From: a bacterium
Lineage (GTDB): Bacteria; Verrucomicrobiota; Kiritimatiellia; UBA8416
Direction: 5' to 3'
Assembly (NCBI GenBank): GCA_020048935.1
Contig: JAIFLS010000182.1
Span: 1 to 14,617 of the forward strand
Length of the DNA: 14,617 nt
Shown piece by piece: positions 1 to 6,984 of this stretch. The notes under the pieces are model-generated. The model searched no databases. It was not told the origin of the DNA and saw only the letters and a list, made by a program, of their open reading frames with translations. The translations under genes were made by a program, and so were the position numbers. Each line of letters begins with the position of its first letter. Positions within the stretch are counted from its first letter, which is position 1.

Positions 1-780
1 GTTCCCCGCCAGCCGGACGCCGCGCAGGACCTCGAGGTTGTGCCGCAGCGGCGCGAAGTTGACATCGGCCGGATCGGTCTCGACCGCGGTGACCACACGG
101 GTCTCCGAGACGAAGCGTGTGAGGTCGTCGACATGCCCGTCCGTATCGTCGCCGGCGATTCCCTCGCCCAGCCAGACCACCTGGCTGGCGCCGTAGTAGC
201 GCGACAGGGCCGCCTCGATGTCCACCCGCGAGCAGGCGGGATTGCGGTTGGGGTTGAGCAGACAGGATTCGGTCGTCAGCAGGCAGCCCGCGCCGTTGAC
301 CTCGATCGCGCCGCCTTCCATGATCAGCCCGGGTTCGACCAGCGGCAGGTCGAGGTACCTCGCCGCCTGCGAGGGAATCAGGTCATCGAGCAGGAAGGGG
401 TATTTGCCGCCCCACGCGTTGAAGCCCCAGTTGACGATCACCTTCTCGCCCGACCCGGCGTCGAACACGAAACAGGGACCGTGGTCACGGCACCAGGCGT
501 CGTTGGTCGGGAAGACATGCGGCACGATGTTGCCCATGACCGTCCCGATCACGGCCAGCGCCTTCTCGAGCTTGATGGCCGCCTTGCGGTCCTGTACGCC
601 GATATGCACGGTTTCGCCCTGGCTGACGACGCGGATGAACTCATTGTAGGGCGCGAAGATCTTCTCGATTCCGCCGGGCCAGGTCGAGGCGGTGTGTGGG
701 TAGCTCAGCCAGGTGGATTGGTGCTTCACCCACTCGGGCGGCATGACAAAACGGGGGGGTTTCTTCTTCGACGTCTTCAT
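1..780 (-). CDS. aguA: Agmatine deiminase (agmatine iminohydrolase), 3' end cut by window edge
   Basis: This enzyme hydrolyses agmatine to N-carbamoylputrescine and ammonia in the arginine decarboxylase route to putrescine. The window shows the first 260 codons, open to the left edge; the family is usually about 340-370 residues, so the C-terminal catalytic Cys lies outside. Visible family motifs are W96-CRDHGP (96-102), NWGFNAWGGKY (117-127), EGGAIEVNG (155-163, with the catalytic-region Glu) and DDTDGHVD (211-218, with the catalytic-type His216 and Asp218). The ATG at 780 overlaps the TGA of the upstream amidase gene in an ATGA arrangement, indicating translational coupling in one operon. 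The neighbour performs the next step, which supports agmatine deiminase over peptidyl-arginine deiminase of the same fold. No signal peptide is seen, so it should be cytoplasmic. Confidence 0.95.
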   Translation of the reverse strand, partial: MKTSKKKPPRFVMPPEWVKHQSTWLSYPHTASTWPGGIEKIFAPYNEFIRVVSQGETVHIGVQDRKAAIKLEKALAVIGTVMGNIVPHVFPTNDAWCRDHGPCFVFDAGSGEKVIVNWGFNAWGGKYPFLLDDLIPSQAARYLDLPLVEPGLIMEGGAIEVNGAGCLLTTESCLLNPNRNPACSRVDIEAALSRYYGASQVVWLGEGIAGDDTDGHVDDLTRFVSETRVVTAVETDPADVNFAPLRHNLEVLRGVRLAGN

Positions 781-1649
781 ACGCCATCCAGCCAGCGGGC
801 GGTGATCGGGGCATAGGTGTCGATCCGGCGGTCGCGCAGGAACGGCCACTGCGTGCGGTAGCGGTCGGAGTCGCCCAGGTCGAGTTCCTGCACATGCAGG
901 GCCTCTTCATCGGACGGGGCTTCATACAGCAGGGTGCCGAAGGGGTTGGTCACGAACGAACCGCCCCAGAAGCACTGGTCGCCTTCAATGCCGGTGCGGT
1001 TGACGGTGACGACGTGCACCCCGTTGGCGATGGCATGGGCGCGCTGGATGGTGAGCCAGGCGTCGTGCTGCTCGCGTCCGGCCGCCTCGGGGGCCTTCAT
1101 GTCCCTGCCGATCGCGGTGGGATAGAACAGGATCTCGGCGCCCATCAGGCTCGTGATGCGGGCGGCCTCGGGATACCACTGGTCCCAGCAGATCAGCACG
1201 CCGATACGGGCGAAGCGGGTGTTGAAGACACGGTAGCCGGTATCGCCGGGGGTGAAGTAGTATTTCTCGTAATAGCCGGGATCGTCGGGGATATGCGACT
1301 TGCGGTAGATCCCCAGGATCTGCCCGTCGGCATCGATCACGGCGGCGGTGTTGTGGTAAAGCCCCTCGGCCCGTTTCTCGAAGAGCGAGGCGACGATCAC
1401 CACCCCCAGGCGGGCTGCGGCCGCCTGCAGCGCGGCGGTATCGGGCCCAGGCACGGGCGCGGCCAGGGCGAAATTGGCGAGGTCCTCCTTGTCGGCGAAA
1501 TACAGCGAGAGGAAAAGCTCCTGCAGGCAGATCACCTGCGCCCCGCCTGCCGCCAGCGCTTCCATGCGCCCCAGCACCCTGTCCAGATTTGCCGCCTTGT
1601 CCGCCGTGCAGCGCATCTGCACCAGCCCGACCTTGACTTTCCGCGCCAT
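777..1649 (-). CDS. aguB: N-carbamoylputrescine amidase (nitrilase superfamily)
   Basis: The enzyme hydrolyses N-carbamoylputrescine to putrescine, CO2 and ammonia, completing the step begun by the adjacent deiminase. It is a 290-residue protein of usual family length with the nitrilase catalytic set: Glu44 (CLQELF), Lys117 (YRKSHIPD) and Cys154 (GVLICWDQWYPEAAR). The DDPGYYEKYYFTPGDTGY segment after the Lys is typical of the AguB subgroup. I chose the ATG at 1649 (MARKVKVGLVQM) because a strong AGGAGAG ribosome site precedes it and family proteins begin there; the reading frame stays open upstream to 1691 without conserved sequence. Its stop overlaps the aguA start by 4 bases. It is first in the pair, so the operon promoter should lie between 1650 and about 1780. 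Confidence 0.95.
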   Translation of the reverse strand: MARKVKVGLVQMRCTADKAANLDRVLGRMEALAAGGAQVICLQELFLSLYFADKEDLANFALAAPVPGPDTAALQAAAARLGVVIVASLFEKRAEGLYHNTAAVIDADGQILGIYRKSHIPDDPGYYEKYYFTPGDTGYRVFNTRFARIGVLICWDQWYPEAARITSLMGAEILFYPTAIGRDMKAPEAAGREQHDAWLTIQRAHAIANGVHVVTVNRTGIEGDQCFWGGSFVTNPFGTLLYEAPSDEEALHVQELDLGDSDRYRTQWPFLRDRRIDTYAPITARWLDGV

Positions 1650-1786
1650 ACTCACCTCTCCTGCCCGAAACCCGACACCCTCTGGCAACACACCAGCAAG
1701 AACAGGCTAGCGGCTTGTCCCCCGCAAATCAACCCCGCAATCGCACAGGGCAGCAATTCTCATTATGGCCTCAAACCGTGCGGGGA

Positions 1787-1859
1787 GCAGGCTAAAGCCT
1801 GAACTACGAACACCGAAATGCTCGGAATTATGGCGTTCGTAGTTCAGCCTTCAGGCTGC
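1787..1859. repeat. REPIN-like inverted pair of hairpin repeats
   Basis: Two 25-base arms (1787-1811 and 1835-1859) are inverted copies of each other with 22 of 25 bases matching. Each arm is itself a 6-bp hairpin with a 2-base loop (CAGGCTaaAGCCTG on the left, CAGCCTtcAGGCTG on the right) attached to the tail AACTACGAAC. Two of the three arm differences are a compensated pair: a G-C stem pair in one arm is C-G in the other, and the third difference is in the loop. This is the architecture of REP sequences paired as a REPIN, mobilised elsewhere by RAYT transposases. It lies between the divergent aguB and argS genes; no transposase is in the window. Confidence 0.7.
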
Positions 1860-1898
1860 CCGAGGCCCAGGAATTGCTGGCTGTTGACGGAATGGTGT

Positions 1899-1927
1899 TT
1901 GCAGTCGGGGGGGCGATAGTGTATATC
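1899..1927 (+). promoter_or_regulatory. Possible argS promoter giving a very short leader
   Basis: TTGCAG (1899-1904) and TATATC (1922-1927) are separated by 17 bases, a sigma70-like layout with weak matches in both hexamers. Transcription would start around 1933-1935, at or just before the argS ATG at 1936. This would fit the absence of a usable Shine-Dalgarno sequence there. It is an inference from spacing alone. Confidence 0.25.
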
Positions 1928-1935
1928 CACAGGCT

Positions 1936-3666
1936 ATGCAAAAACAACTGACAACAGTGACGGATACCCTGGCGACGTGGATGCAGGCCGCGTTCACGGC
2001 GCTTTACGGCGAGGCGATCGACGTGTCGGGGGTGGGGGTGGTGGCGACGGGCAACGCCGCGTTCGGCGATTACCAGTGCAACGCGGCGATGGGTCTGGCC
2101 AAGGTACTCAAGGTGGCGCCGCGGGTGATCGCTGATCGCCTGGTGGCCGAAGCCCCGCCGCACGAGGCGGTGGCCCGCCTGGAGGTGGCCGGCCCCGGCT
2201 TCATCAATATCTTCCTCGCGGACGCCTGGCTGGTGTCCCGCGTGGCCGCGTTGCGCGGCGACCCGCGCGGCGGCGTGCCGCAGCCGGGGCAGGGCCGCAC
2301 GGTGGTGATGGACTATTCGAGCCCGAACATCGCCAAGCCCATGCATATCGGGCATATCCGCTCGACGATCATCGGCAACGCGCTGGACCGGATGTACCGC
2401 CTGCTCGGCTACCGGGTGATCGCCGACAACCACATCGGCGACTGGGGGACGCAGTTCGGCATCATCATCATGGGCTACCGGAATTTCCTGGACCGGACGG
2501 CGCTGGAGCAGTCGCCGATCGAGGAGCTTGAGCGGGTCTATGTCAAAAGCTACGAGCGGGCCAAGGCGGACGAAGGATGGATGACGCAGTGCCGCCGGGA
2601 GCTGGTGAAGCTACAGGCGGGCGACCCGGAGAACACCGCCCTCTGGAAGCAGTTCATCGCCTTGAGCCTCGGCGAGTTCGCGCGCATCTACAAGCGGCTG
2701 GGCGTCGCCTTCGACCTGGTGCGCGGCGAGAGTTTCTACAACGACCGGCTGGCGGCGATGATCGCCCTGCTGGAGGAGAAGGGGCTGGCGACCATTAGCG
2801 AGGGGGCCTTGTGCGTGTTCCTCGAGGAGGACGGCCTGCCCGTGTGCATCGTGCGCAAGAGCGATGGCGGTTACAACTACGCCACCAGCGACCTGGCCAC
2901 CGTGTTCTCGCGCGTGGAGGAATTCGCGCCGGAGAAGATTGTCTATGTCACCGACGAGCGCCAGCAGTTGCATTTCAAGCAGTTCTTCACGATCAGCCGC
3001 AAGCTGGGGGTGGAGACGCGGCTGGACCACGTCTGGTTCGGCCTGATGCGGCTACCCGACGCGACGTTCTCGACTCGCCAGGGCAATGTGATCAAGCTCG
3101 AGCACCTGCTCGACGAGGCCGAACGCCGCGCGTTCGAGCTGATCAGCACCTCCAGTCCGGACATGAAGGAGGCCTGCCGGCGCGAGGTGGCCCGGGCGGT
3201 CGGCATCGGCGCAGTCAAGTATGCCGACCTGAGCCAGAACCCGCAGACCACGGTCACCTTCACCTGGGACAAGGCCCTGGCGCTGGACGGCAATTCCGGT
3301 CCCTACCTGCAATATGCCTATGCGCGGATCGCCAGCGTGCGCGACAAGTATAGCGAACGGTTCCCCGATGGCGACCTTGAGGCGGCGGACCTGCTGCTGA
3401 CCGGTCCGGCCGAGCGCGACCTGATGATCCGGCTGCTACGGTTCCCGGAGGTCGTCATGCGCGCGGCGGATGCCTACAAGCCGAGTATGGTGGCCGATTA
3501 CCTTTACGAGCTGGCCCAGGGCTACAGCTCCTTCTACCAGAACGTTCCCTTCCTCAAGGCCGAAACGGGCATCCGCGAGAGCCGGGTCCTGCTTTGCGGG
3601 GTGATCGCCGCCGTGCTGCGCCGCGGACTGGACCTGCTGGGGATCGAGACGCCCGAGCGTATTTAA
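1936..3666 (+). CDS. argS: Arginyl-tRNA synthetase
   Basis: A class I aminoacyl-tRNA synthetase that charges tRNA-Arg with arginine in the cytoplasm. The 576-residue length is normal. Domains in order: the ArgRS-specific N-terminal domain (about 1-95), the catalytic domain with SSPNIAKPMHIGH containing the HIGH signature at 137-140, the KMSKS-equivalent region FSTRQGN at 378-384 (family ArgRSs often carry a degenerate MSTRxGN form), and a C-terminal DALR anticodon-binding domain from about 450 ending in YLYELAQGYSSFYQNVPFL. The ATG at 1936 gives the expected N-terminus, although only a poorly spaced AGG precedes it. It is transcribed away from the polyamine pair and is followed 94 bases later by a gene on the same strand. 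Identification is secure. Confidence 0.97.
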   Translation: MQKQLTTVTDTLATWMQAAFTALYGEAIDVSGVGVVATGNAAFGDYQCNAAMGLAKVLKVAPRVIADRLVAEAPPHEAVARLEVAGPGFINIFLADAWLVSRVAALRGDPRGGVPQPGQGRTVVMDYSSPNIAKPMHIGHIRSTIIGNALDRMYRLLGYRVIADNHIGDWGTQFGIIIMGYRNFLDRTALEQSPIEELERVYVKSYERAKADEGWMTQCRRELVKLQAGDPENTALWKQFIALSLGEFARIYKRLGVAFDLVRGESFYNDRLAAMIALLEEKGLATISEGALCVFLEEDGLPVCIVRKSDGGYNYATSDLATVFSRVEEFAPEKIVYVTDERQQLHFKQFFTISRKLGVETRLDHVWFGLMRLPDATFSTRQGNVIKLEHLLDEAERRAFELISTSSPDMKEACRREVARAVGIGAVKYADLSQNPQTTVTFTWDKALALDGNSGPYLQYAYARIASVRDKYSERFPDGDLEAADLLLTGPAERDLMIRLLRFPEVVMRAADAYKPSMVADYLYELAQGYSSFYQNVPFLKAETGIRESRVLLCGVIAAVLRRGLDLLGIETPERI

Positions 3667-3760
3667 TTGCAGCCGGGTGCGTAAAGCTGATAGGCTAAGC
3701 AAGCGTCGTTGAATGGCGTATCAGGAATTGAATGGATAACCGGACCGGGACAGGCACACT

Positions 3761-5251
3761 ATGAGCGAAGCGGATAAAACAGGGAACACGGCGGGAACAG
3801 CATCGGACAGCGGTGAATTGACGCTGGATTTGAACTTCGTGCCGCAGTGGGCGCGTCGTCCGCCGGATGCCAGCCGGTTCGGTCGGTTCGATGATGATGA
3901 GCACTCGCCGCGCCGCGGTGGCGGCGATTCACGCGGCGGTCGCGGCGGTCGCGACGACCGCGGCGGCGACCATCGTCCGCCGCCGCGCCGTCCGGATGAG
4001 GCGTCCCGCCGCCGGACGGACCGGCCCGGCGTGAAGGAAGGACCGCCGGGGGCGGATCCCCGTGGTGTCGCGCGGCCGCGCCGCGATGATGCCGCCGCGC
4101 GTCCGTCGCCGGACGTCCGTCCGGGGGAACGCGCCCCCGCGCCCCGTGCCGCCGGGCATGGCGCGCCGCCGCCTCCTGTTGTCGAGGCTCTGCCGATCAG
4201 CGTACGGTTCCTGCCGGAACAGAAGGCGCTGAGCGATCTGATCCGCCGCGTGTCGGCAAGCCTCCGGGCGTATCCGCTGCTGGACCTGGCCGCGATGCTG
4301 ATGTCCAAGGAGGGGCTCTGTTACGTCAAGCTCGATGTGCTGCCGGAGGCGAAGGAATTCCGTCTCTACCAGTGCAAGCACTGCGGCGCACTGGCCCGCA
4401 GCCGCGAGGCTATCGAGGATCATGTGATCGAGGCGCACGTCGATCTGGTCTTCGATGTGCAGGAGGAGCAGGTCGATCCGCCGTCGGGTGTCTTCGTGTG
4501 CGTGGCGAAATGCGGCTACAGCGGTGTGCTGCTGGGACCGTCGAACCACCACAGCTATGCCGAGGCGGTCAAGCGGCTGCACGCCGAGCGGTTTGCCAAT
4601 ATGGATTTCGAGGTCTACCGGCGGCGTATCCAGACCTCGCACGATCCGGCGGATGTCGAGCGCTGGAAGCAGGAATCCTCCAAGCGGGTGGTCTACCGGC
4701 TCAAGGGTAAAGGCGTCGAGGGTGAGCAAGCGGCCGAAGCCATGACCTGGGCCGACGCCCAGCGCCACCTGCGCACGGAAGTGGCACCGGCGGCTGTCGA
4801 GTCGTCGCGTCGCCTGGCCCTTCCTGAGAAGGTCGCCCACGAGGTGCGTGATCCGGCGATCCGGCACATGCTGCGCGAGGAATGGCAGCAGGAGTCGCGC
4901 TTCCCGATCCATCTGGCGTTTGCCTTGCGGGCGGCCTGTCGGCACCGGGGGCTGCACCTCTTCAAGACGGGCGGCAGCCGCGACCGCGGCATGAATTTCG
5001 TGACGGCGGTCAAGCCCGTCCCGCTGGATCCGGAAACAGCAATCCCGGCGATCCGCGATGCCCTGCTGTTCATGCAGGCGCATCCGGGATGCACGCGCAA
5101 GGACATGGTCGAGGCGCTGCGTCCGGGAGCGGCACCGGATTCGGATGAGGTCAAGGCTCTGCTCCAGCCGATCCACTGGCTGGTCGAGAAGGGCCACGTG
5201 ATCGAGTTCTTCAACGGCACCCTCTCGGTCCCCAGGATGGTCCGCCGGTAG
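3761..5251 (+). CDS. Uncharacterised zinc-finger protein with Arg/Gly/Asp/Pro-rich N-terminal tail
   Basis: I do not recognise a named family. The 496-residue protein has three visible parts. Residues 1-140 are low complexity and rich in Arg, Gly, Asp and Pro with RGG-like clusters around 51-70, as in disordered nucleic-acid-binding tails. The middle has a clear C-x2-C-x12-H-x4-H zinc-finger pattern (Cys205, Cys208, His221, His226) and a second candidate metal site, C-x3-C-x11-H ending at His274 (Cys247, Cys251, His263, His274). The last 80 residues (about 415-496) read like a winged helix, with DALLFMQAHPGCTRKDMVEAL and a terminal strand-rich segment. RNA or DNA binding is therefore inferred. 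The ATG at 3761 follows a weak GGGACAGG. The position just after argS hints at a link to translation or RNA but does not show one. Confidence 0.85.
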   Translation: MSEADKTGNTAGTASDSGELTLDLNFVPQWARRPPDASRFGRFDDDEHSPRRGGGDSRGGRGGRDDRGGDHRPPPRRPDEASRRRTDRPGVKEGPPGADPRGVARPRRDDAAARPSPDVRPGERAPAPRAAGHGAPPPPVVEALPISVRFLPEQKALSDLIRRVSASLRAYPLLDLAAMLMSKEGLCYVKLDVLPEAKEFRLYQCKHCGALARSREAIEDHVIEAHVDLVFDVQEEQVDPPSGVFVCVAKCGYSGVLLGPSNHHSYAEAVKRLHAERFANMDFEVYRRRIQTSHDPADVERWKQESSKRVVYRLKGKGVEGEQAAEAMTWADAQRHLRTEVAPAAVESSRRLALPEKVAHEVRDPAIRHMLREEWQQESRFPIHLAFALRAACRHRGLHLFKTGGSRDRGMNFVTAVKPVPLDPETAIPAIRDALLFMQAHPGCTRKDMVEALRPGAAPDSDEVKALLQPIHWLVEKGHVIEFFNGTLSVPRMVRR

Positions 5252-5275
5252 GTGGGGCGTCCTCGGCGTCTTATA

Positions 5276-5290
5276 CAAGAGAAACTCTTG
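5276..5290. terminator. Short hairpin between convergent genes
   Basis: CAAGAG-aaa-CTCTTG is a perfect 6-bp stem 25 bases after the stop of the zinc-finger gene. It has no following T run on the plus strand, so it is at best a weak or factor-assisted terminator. Confidence 0.3.
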
Positions 5291-5293
5291 CAA

Positions 5294-5338
5294 AACCCGC
5301 TGCGAAGCTGATCCTGATGGCTTTCTTCACAGCGGGTT
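5294..5338 (-). terminator. Candidate terminator for the gspE-gspF transcript
   Basis: AACCCGCTG (5294-5302) and CAGCGGGTT (5330-5338) form a perfect 9-bp stem, extended after one mismatch by GAAG/CTTC (5304-5307 with 5325-5328). Read on the minus strand, the second arm runs into GGGTTTTG, a short T run. It lies downstream of gspF and the AI-2E remnant and faces the zinc-finger gene. Confidence 0.4.
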
Positions 5339-5397
5339 CTGTAAAGAAAATGCCTGCCATGTCCGAGCCGAACGCCGGCTGTTATTCACCTGGTGGT

Positions 5398-5682
5398 TCA
5401 GGTGCCGGCGCGGGGGGCGGTTCGGATCGGCGGGAACTCAACCAGGGCAACCAGTATCGGCGGTATCGAGGCCGGTATCGATCCGACGTTGGGGATGAAG
5501 GCCAGAGCGCCCCAGGTAACGGCGAAATCAACGCCGATCCAGGAAAGCCCCAGCCAGACGATGATGACGGTCGCCAAGCTGAGCATCAGTTGCAGAGGCA
5601 GGTACGTCCCGATCAGCTTGGAAATCGCCCCCGGCATGTCGACTGTCCGATCCGCCCGATCGGTGTCGAACGTGTGTTGCAT
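5398..5682 (-). pseudogene. Remnant of an AI-2E family (PerM/TqsA-like) membrane transporter
   Basis: The 94-codon frame matches only an inner stretch of the AI-2E family transporter/permease proteins, which are about 350 residues. YLPLQLMLSLATVIIVWLGL followed by SWIGVDFAVTWGAL and AFIPNVGSIPASIPPILVAL reproduces a transmembrane pair and the conserved IPNxGS/IPP region. The usual four residues between the AF and IPNxGS parts are missing, the upstream two thirds of the family are absent and similarity stops at VEFPP. No good ribosome site precedes the ATG at 5682. The frame is the same as gspF and begins 10 codons after its TAG stop, so it could only be made as a short peptide or by readthrough. 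I regard it as a decayed fragment. Confidence 0.65.
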
Positions 5683-5712
5683 CTTGGCTCTGATTTTCTG
5701 CCCGTCATGCTC

Positions 5713-6957
5713 CTACACCCCCATGCCGTTCGTCAAATTGAATACCGCCATCAGGATACTGACGGCCACGAAGCCGACGGCGACCGCCACGCCGACGATC
5801 AGGATCGGCTCCAGCGCTGTCGTGAAGATCTTCACGTTGCGGTCCAGGTCGTTCTCGTAGCGGCGCGCGATGTGGCCGAGCGCCCCGGCCATGTCGCCGG
5901 TCTGTTCGCCGATCGAGAGCATGTCGATCAGCATCGGCGGCAGCACCTTGCCGGCCGCCAGCGGCCCTGAGATGGACGTGCCGTCGGTCACCCGCTCGCG
6001 GGCGTTGCGCAGCTCGCGGGCGATCACCGCGTTGCCGACGGTCTGCTCGACAATTCCGAGCGCCTGCAGGATGGGTACTCCGTTGGTCAGCAGCACCCCG
6101 AGAGTGCGGGCCAGGTTCGCATATACACCTGAAGCCACGATGCCCTTGATCAGCGGCATGCGCAGCAGCAGGCCATGCCACCACAACTGTCCGTTCTTTG
6201 TTTTCACCGCCCGGTTCGCCAGGACGGCCAGGATACCGAGGCCCGCCAGCACGAACACGCCATAGTGCGTCAGGAAGGTGCTGGTCCCGATCAGGATGCG
6301 GGTGGGCAGCGGCAGCGCCTGGTTCATCTGCTTGAAGATCCGCTCGAACTTCGGGACAACGTTGACCATCGAGAATATCAGTGTCGCCGCCCCCATGACC
6401 ATGACGATCAGGGGATAGACAAGCGCCATGGTGACCTTTTCCTTGAGGTCCTGGACGCGTTCGTAATGCTCGACCAGGCGCTTGAGAACCTCGTGCAGCG
6501 CCCCGCCCGCCTCGCCGGCGCGGATCATGTTCACGTACAGCTTGGAGAACACGCGCGGATGCTGCTGCAGGGCTTCGGAAAGACTGGAGCCCTGCACGAC
6601 CGCGTTGCGCAGGCCGCGGACGATCCCGTCGCTGGAGGTGCCGACCCGGCGCTTGGCCAGGGTGTTGAGCGCGTTGCCCAGCGTCATGCCGGAGGCGAGC
6701 AGGTCGCTAAGCTCGGTGGTGAAGATCAGCACTTCGCGCATGCTCATCCGCTCGCCCCGGGTGAGCTTGAACCGCGGCCGCGCGGCTGTCTTCGCGGCAC
6801 TGGCGGCTGCTGTCGCGGCCGCCCCTTCCGCGACCGACACCGGGACCAGCCCGCTCTGCTCGATCATACGCAGCGCGGCCCGGCGGTCCGGTGCCTCGAT
6901 GTCGCCACTCTGCTTCGCTCCGTCGCGTGTACGTGCCGTATAATTGAAAACCGCCAT
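5713..6957 (-). CDS. gspF: Type II secretion / type IV pilus inner-membrane platform protein GspF (PilC-like)
   Basis: This polytopic inner-membrane protein connects the cytoplasmic ATPase to pseudopilus or pilus assembly. It has 414 residues, the usual length. The N-terminal segment MAVFNYTARTRDGAKQSG is typical, followed by an Ala-rich linker (46-60). Two copies of the T2SSF domain follow, with GEAGGALHEVLKRLVEHYE (148-166) and GEQTGDMAGALGHIARRYE (350-368). Transmembrane segments are at about 176-200, 232-250 and 382-408. The ATG at 6957 has a GGAGAGG ribosome site and lies 27 bases after the gspE stop, so the two are one operon. The pair alone does not settle whether it serves T2SS or a type IV pilus, because pilins, secretin and GspD/G genes are not in the window. 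Confidence 0.92.
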   Translation of the reverse strand: MAVFNYTARTRDGAKQSGDIEAPDRRAALRMIEQSGLVPVSVAEGAAATAAASAAKTAARPRFKLTRGERMSMREVLIFTTELSDLLASGMTLGNALNTLAKRRVGTSSDGIVRGLRNAVVQGSSLSEALQQHPRVFSKLYVNMIRAGEAGGALHEVLKRLVEHYERVQDLKEKVTMALVYPLIVMVMGAATLIFSMVNVVPKFERIFKQMNQALPLPTRILIGTSTFLTHYGVFVLAGLGILAVLANRAVKTKNGQLWWHGLLLRMPLIKGIVASGVYANLARTLGVLLTNGVPILQALGIVEQTVGNAVIARELRNARERVTDGTSISGPLAAGKVLPPMLIDMLSIGEQTGDMAGALGHIARRYENDLDRNVKIFTTALEPILIVGVAVAVGFVAVSILMAVFNLTNGMGV

Positions 6958-6984
6958 CGTTTAACCTCTCCGGTCCGCCCCCGG

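Noticed and set aside
894..1802. 302-codon plus-strand frame opposite the amidase
   Set aside because: The minus strand encodes a complete nitrilase-family catalytic set; this is a GC-driven shadow.
3929..5293. 454-codon open frame on the minus strand opposite the zinc-finger gene
   Set aside because: It is an antisense shadow caused by high GC; the plus-strand frame has zinc-finger motifs, a plausible start and coherent composition, while this one has His/Arg/Asp-rich noise.
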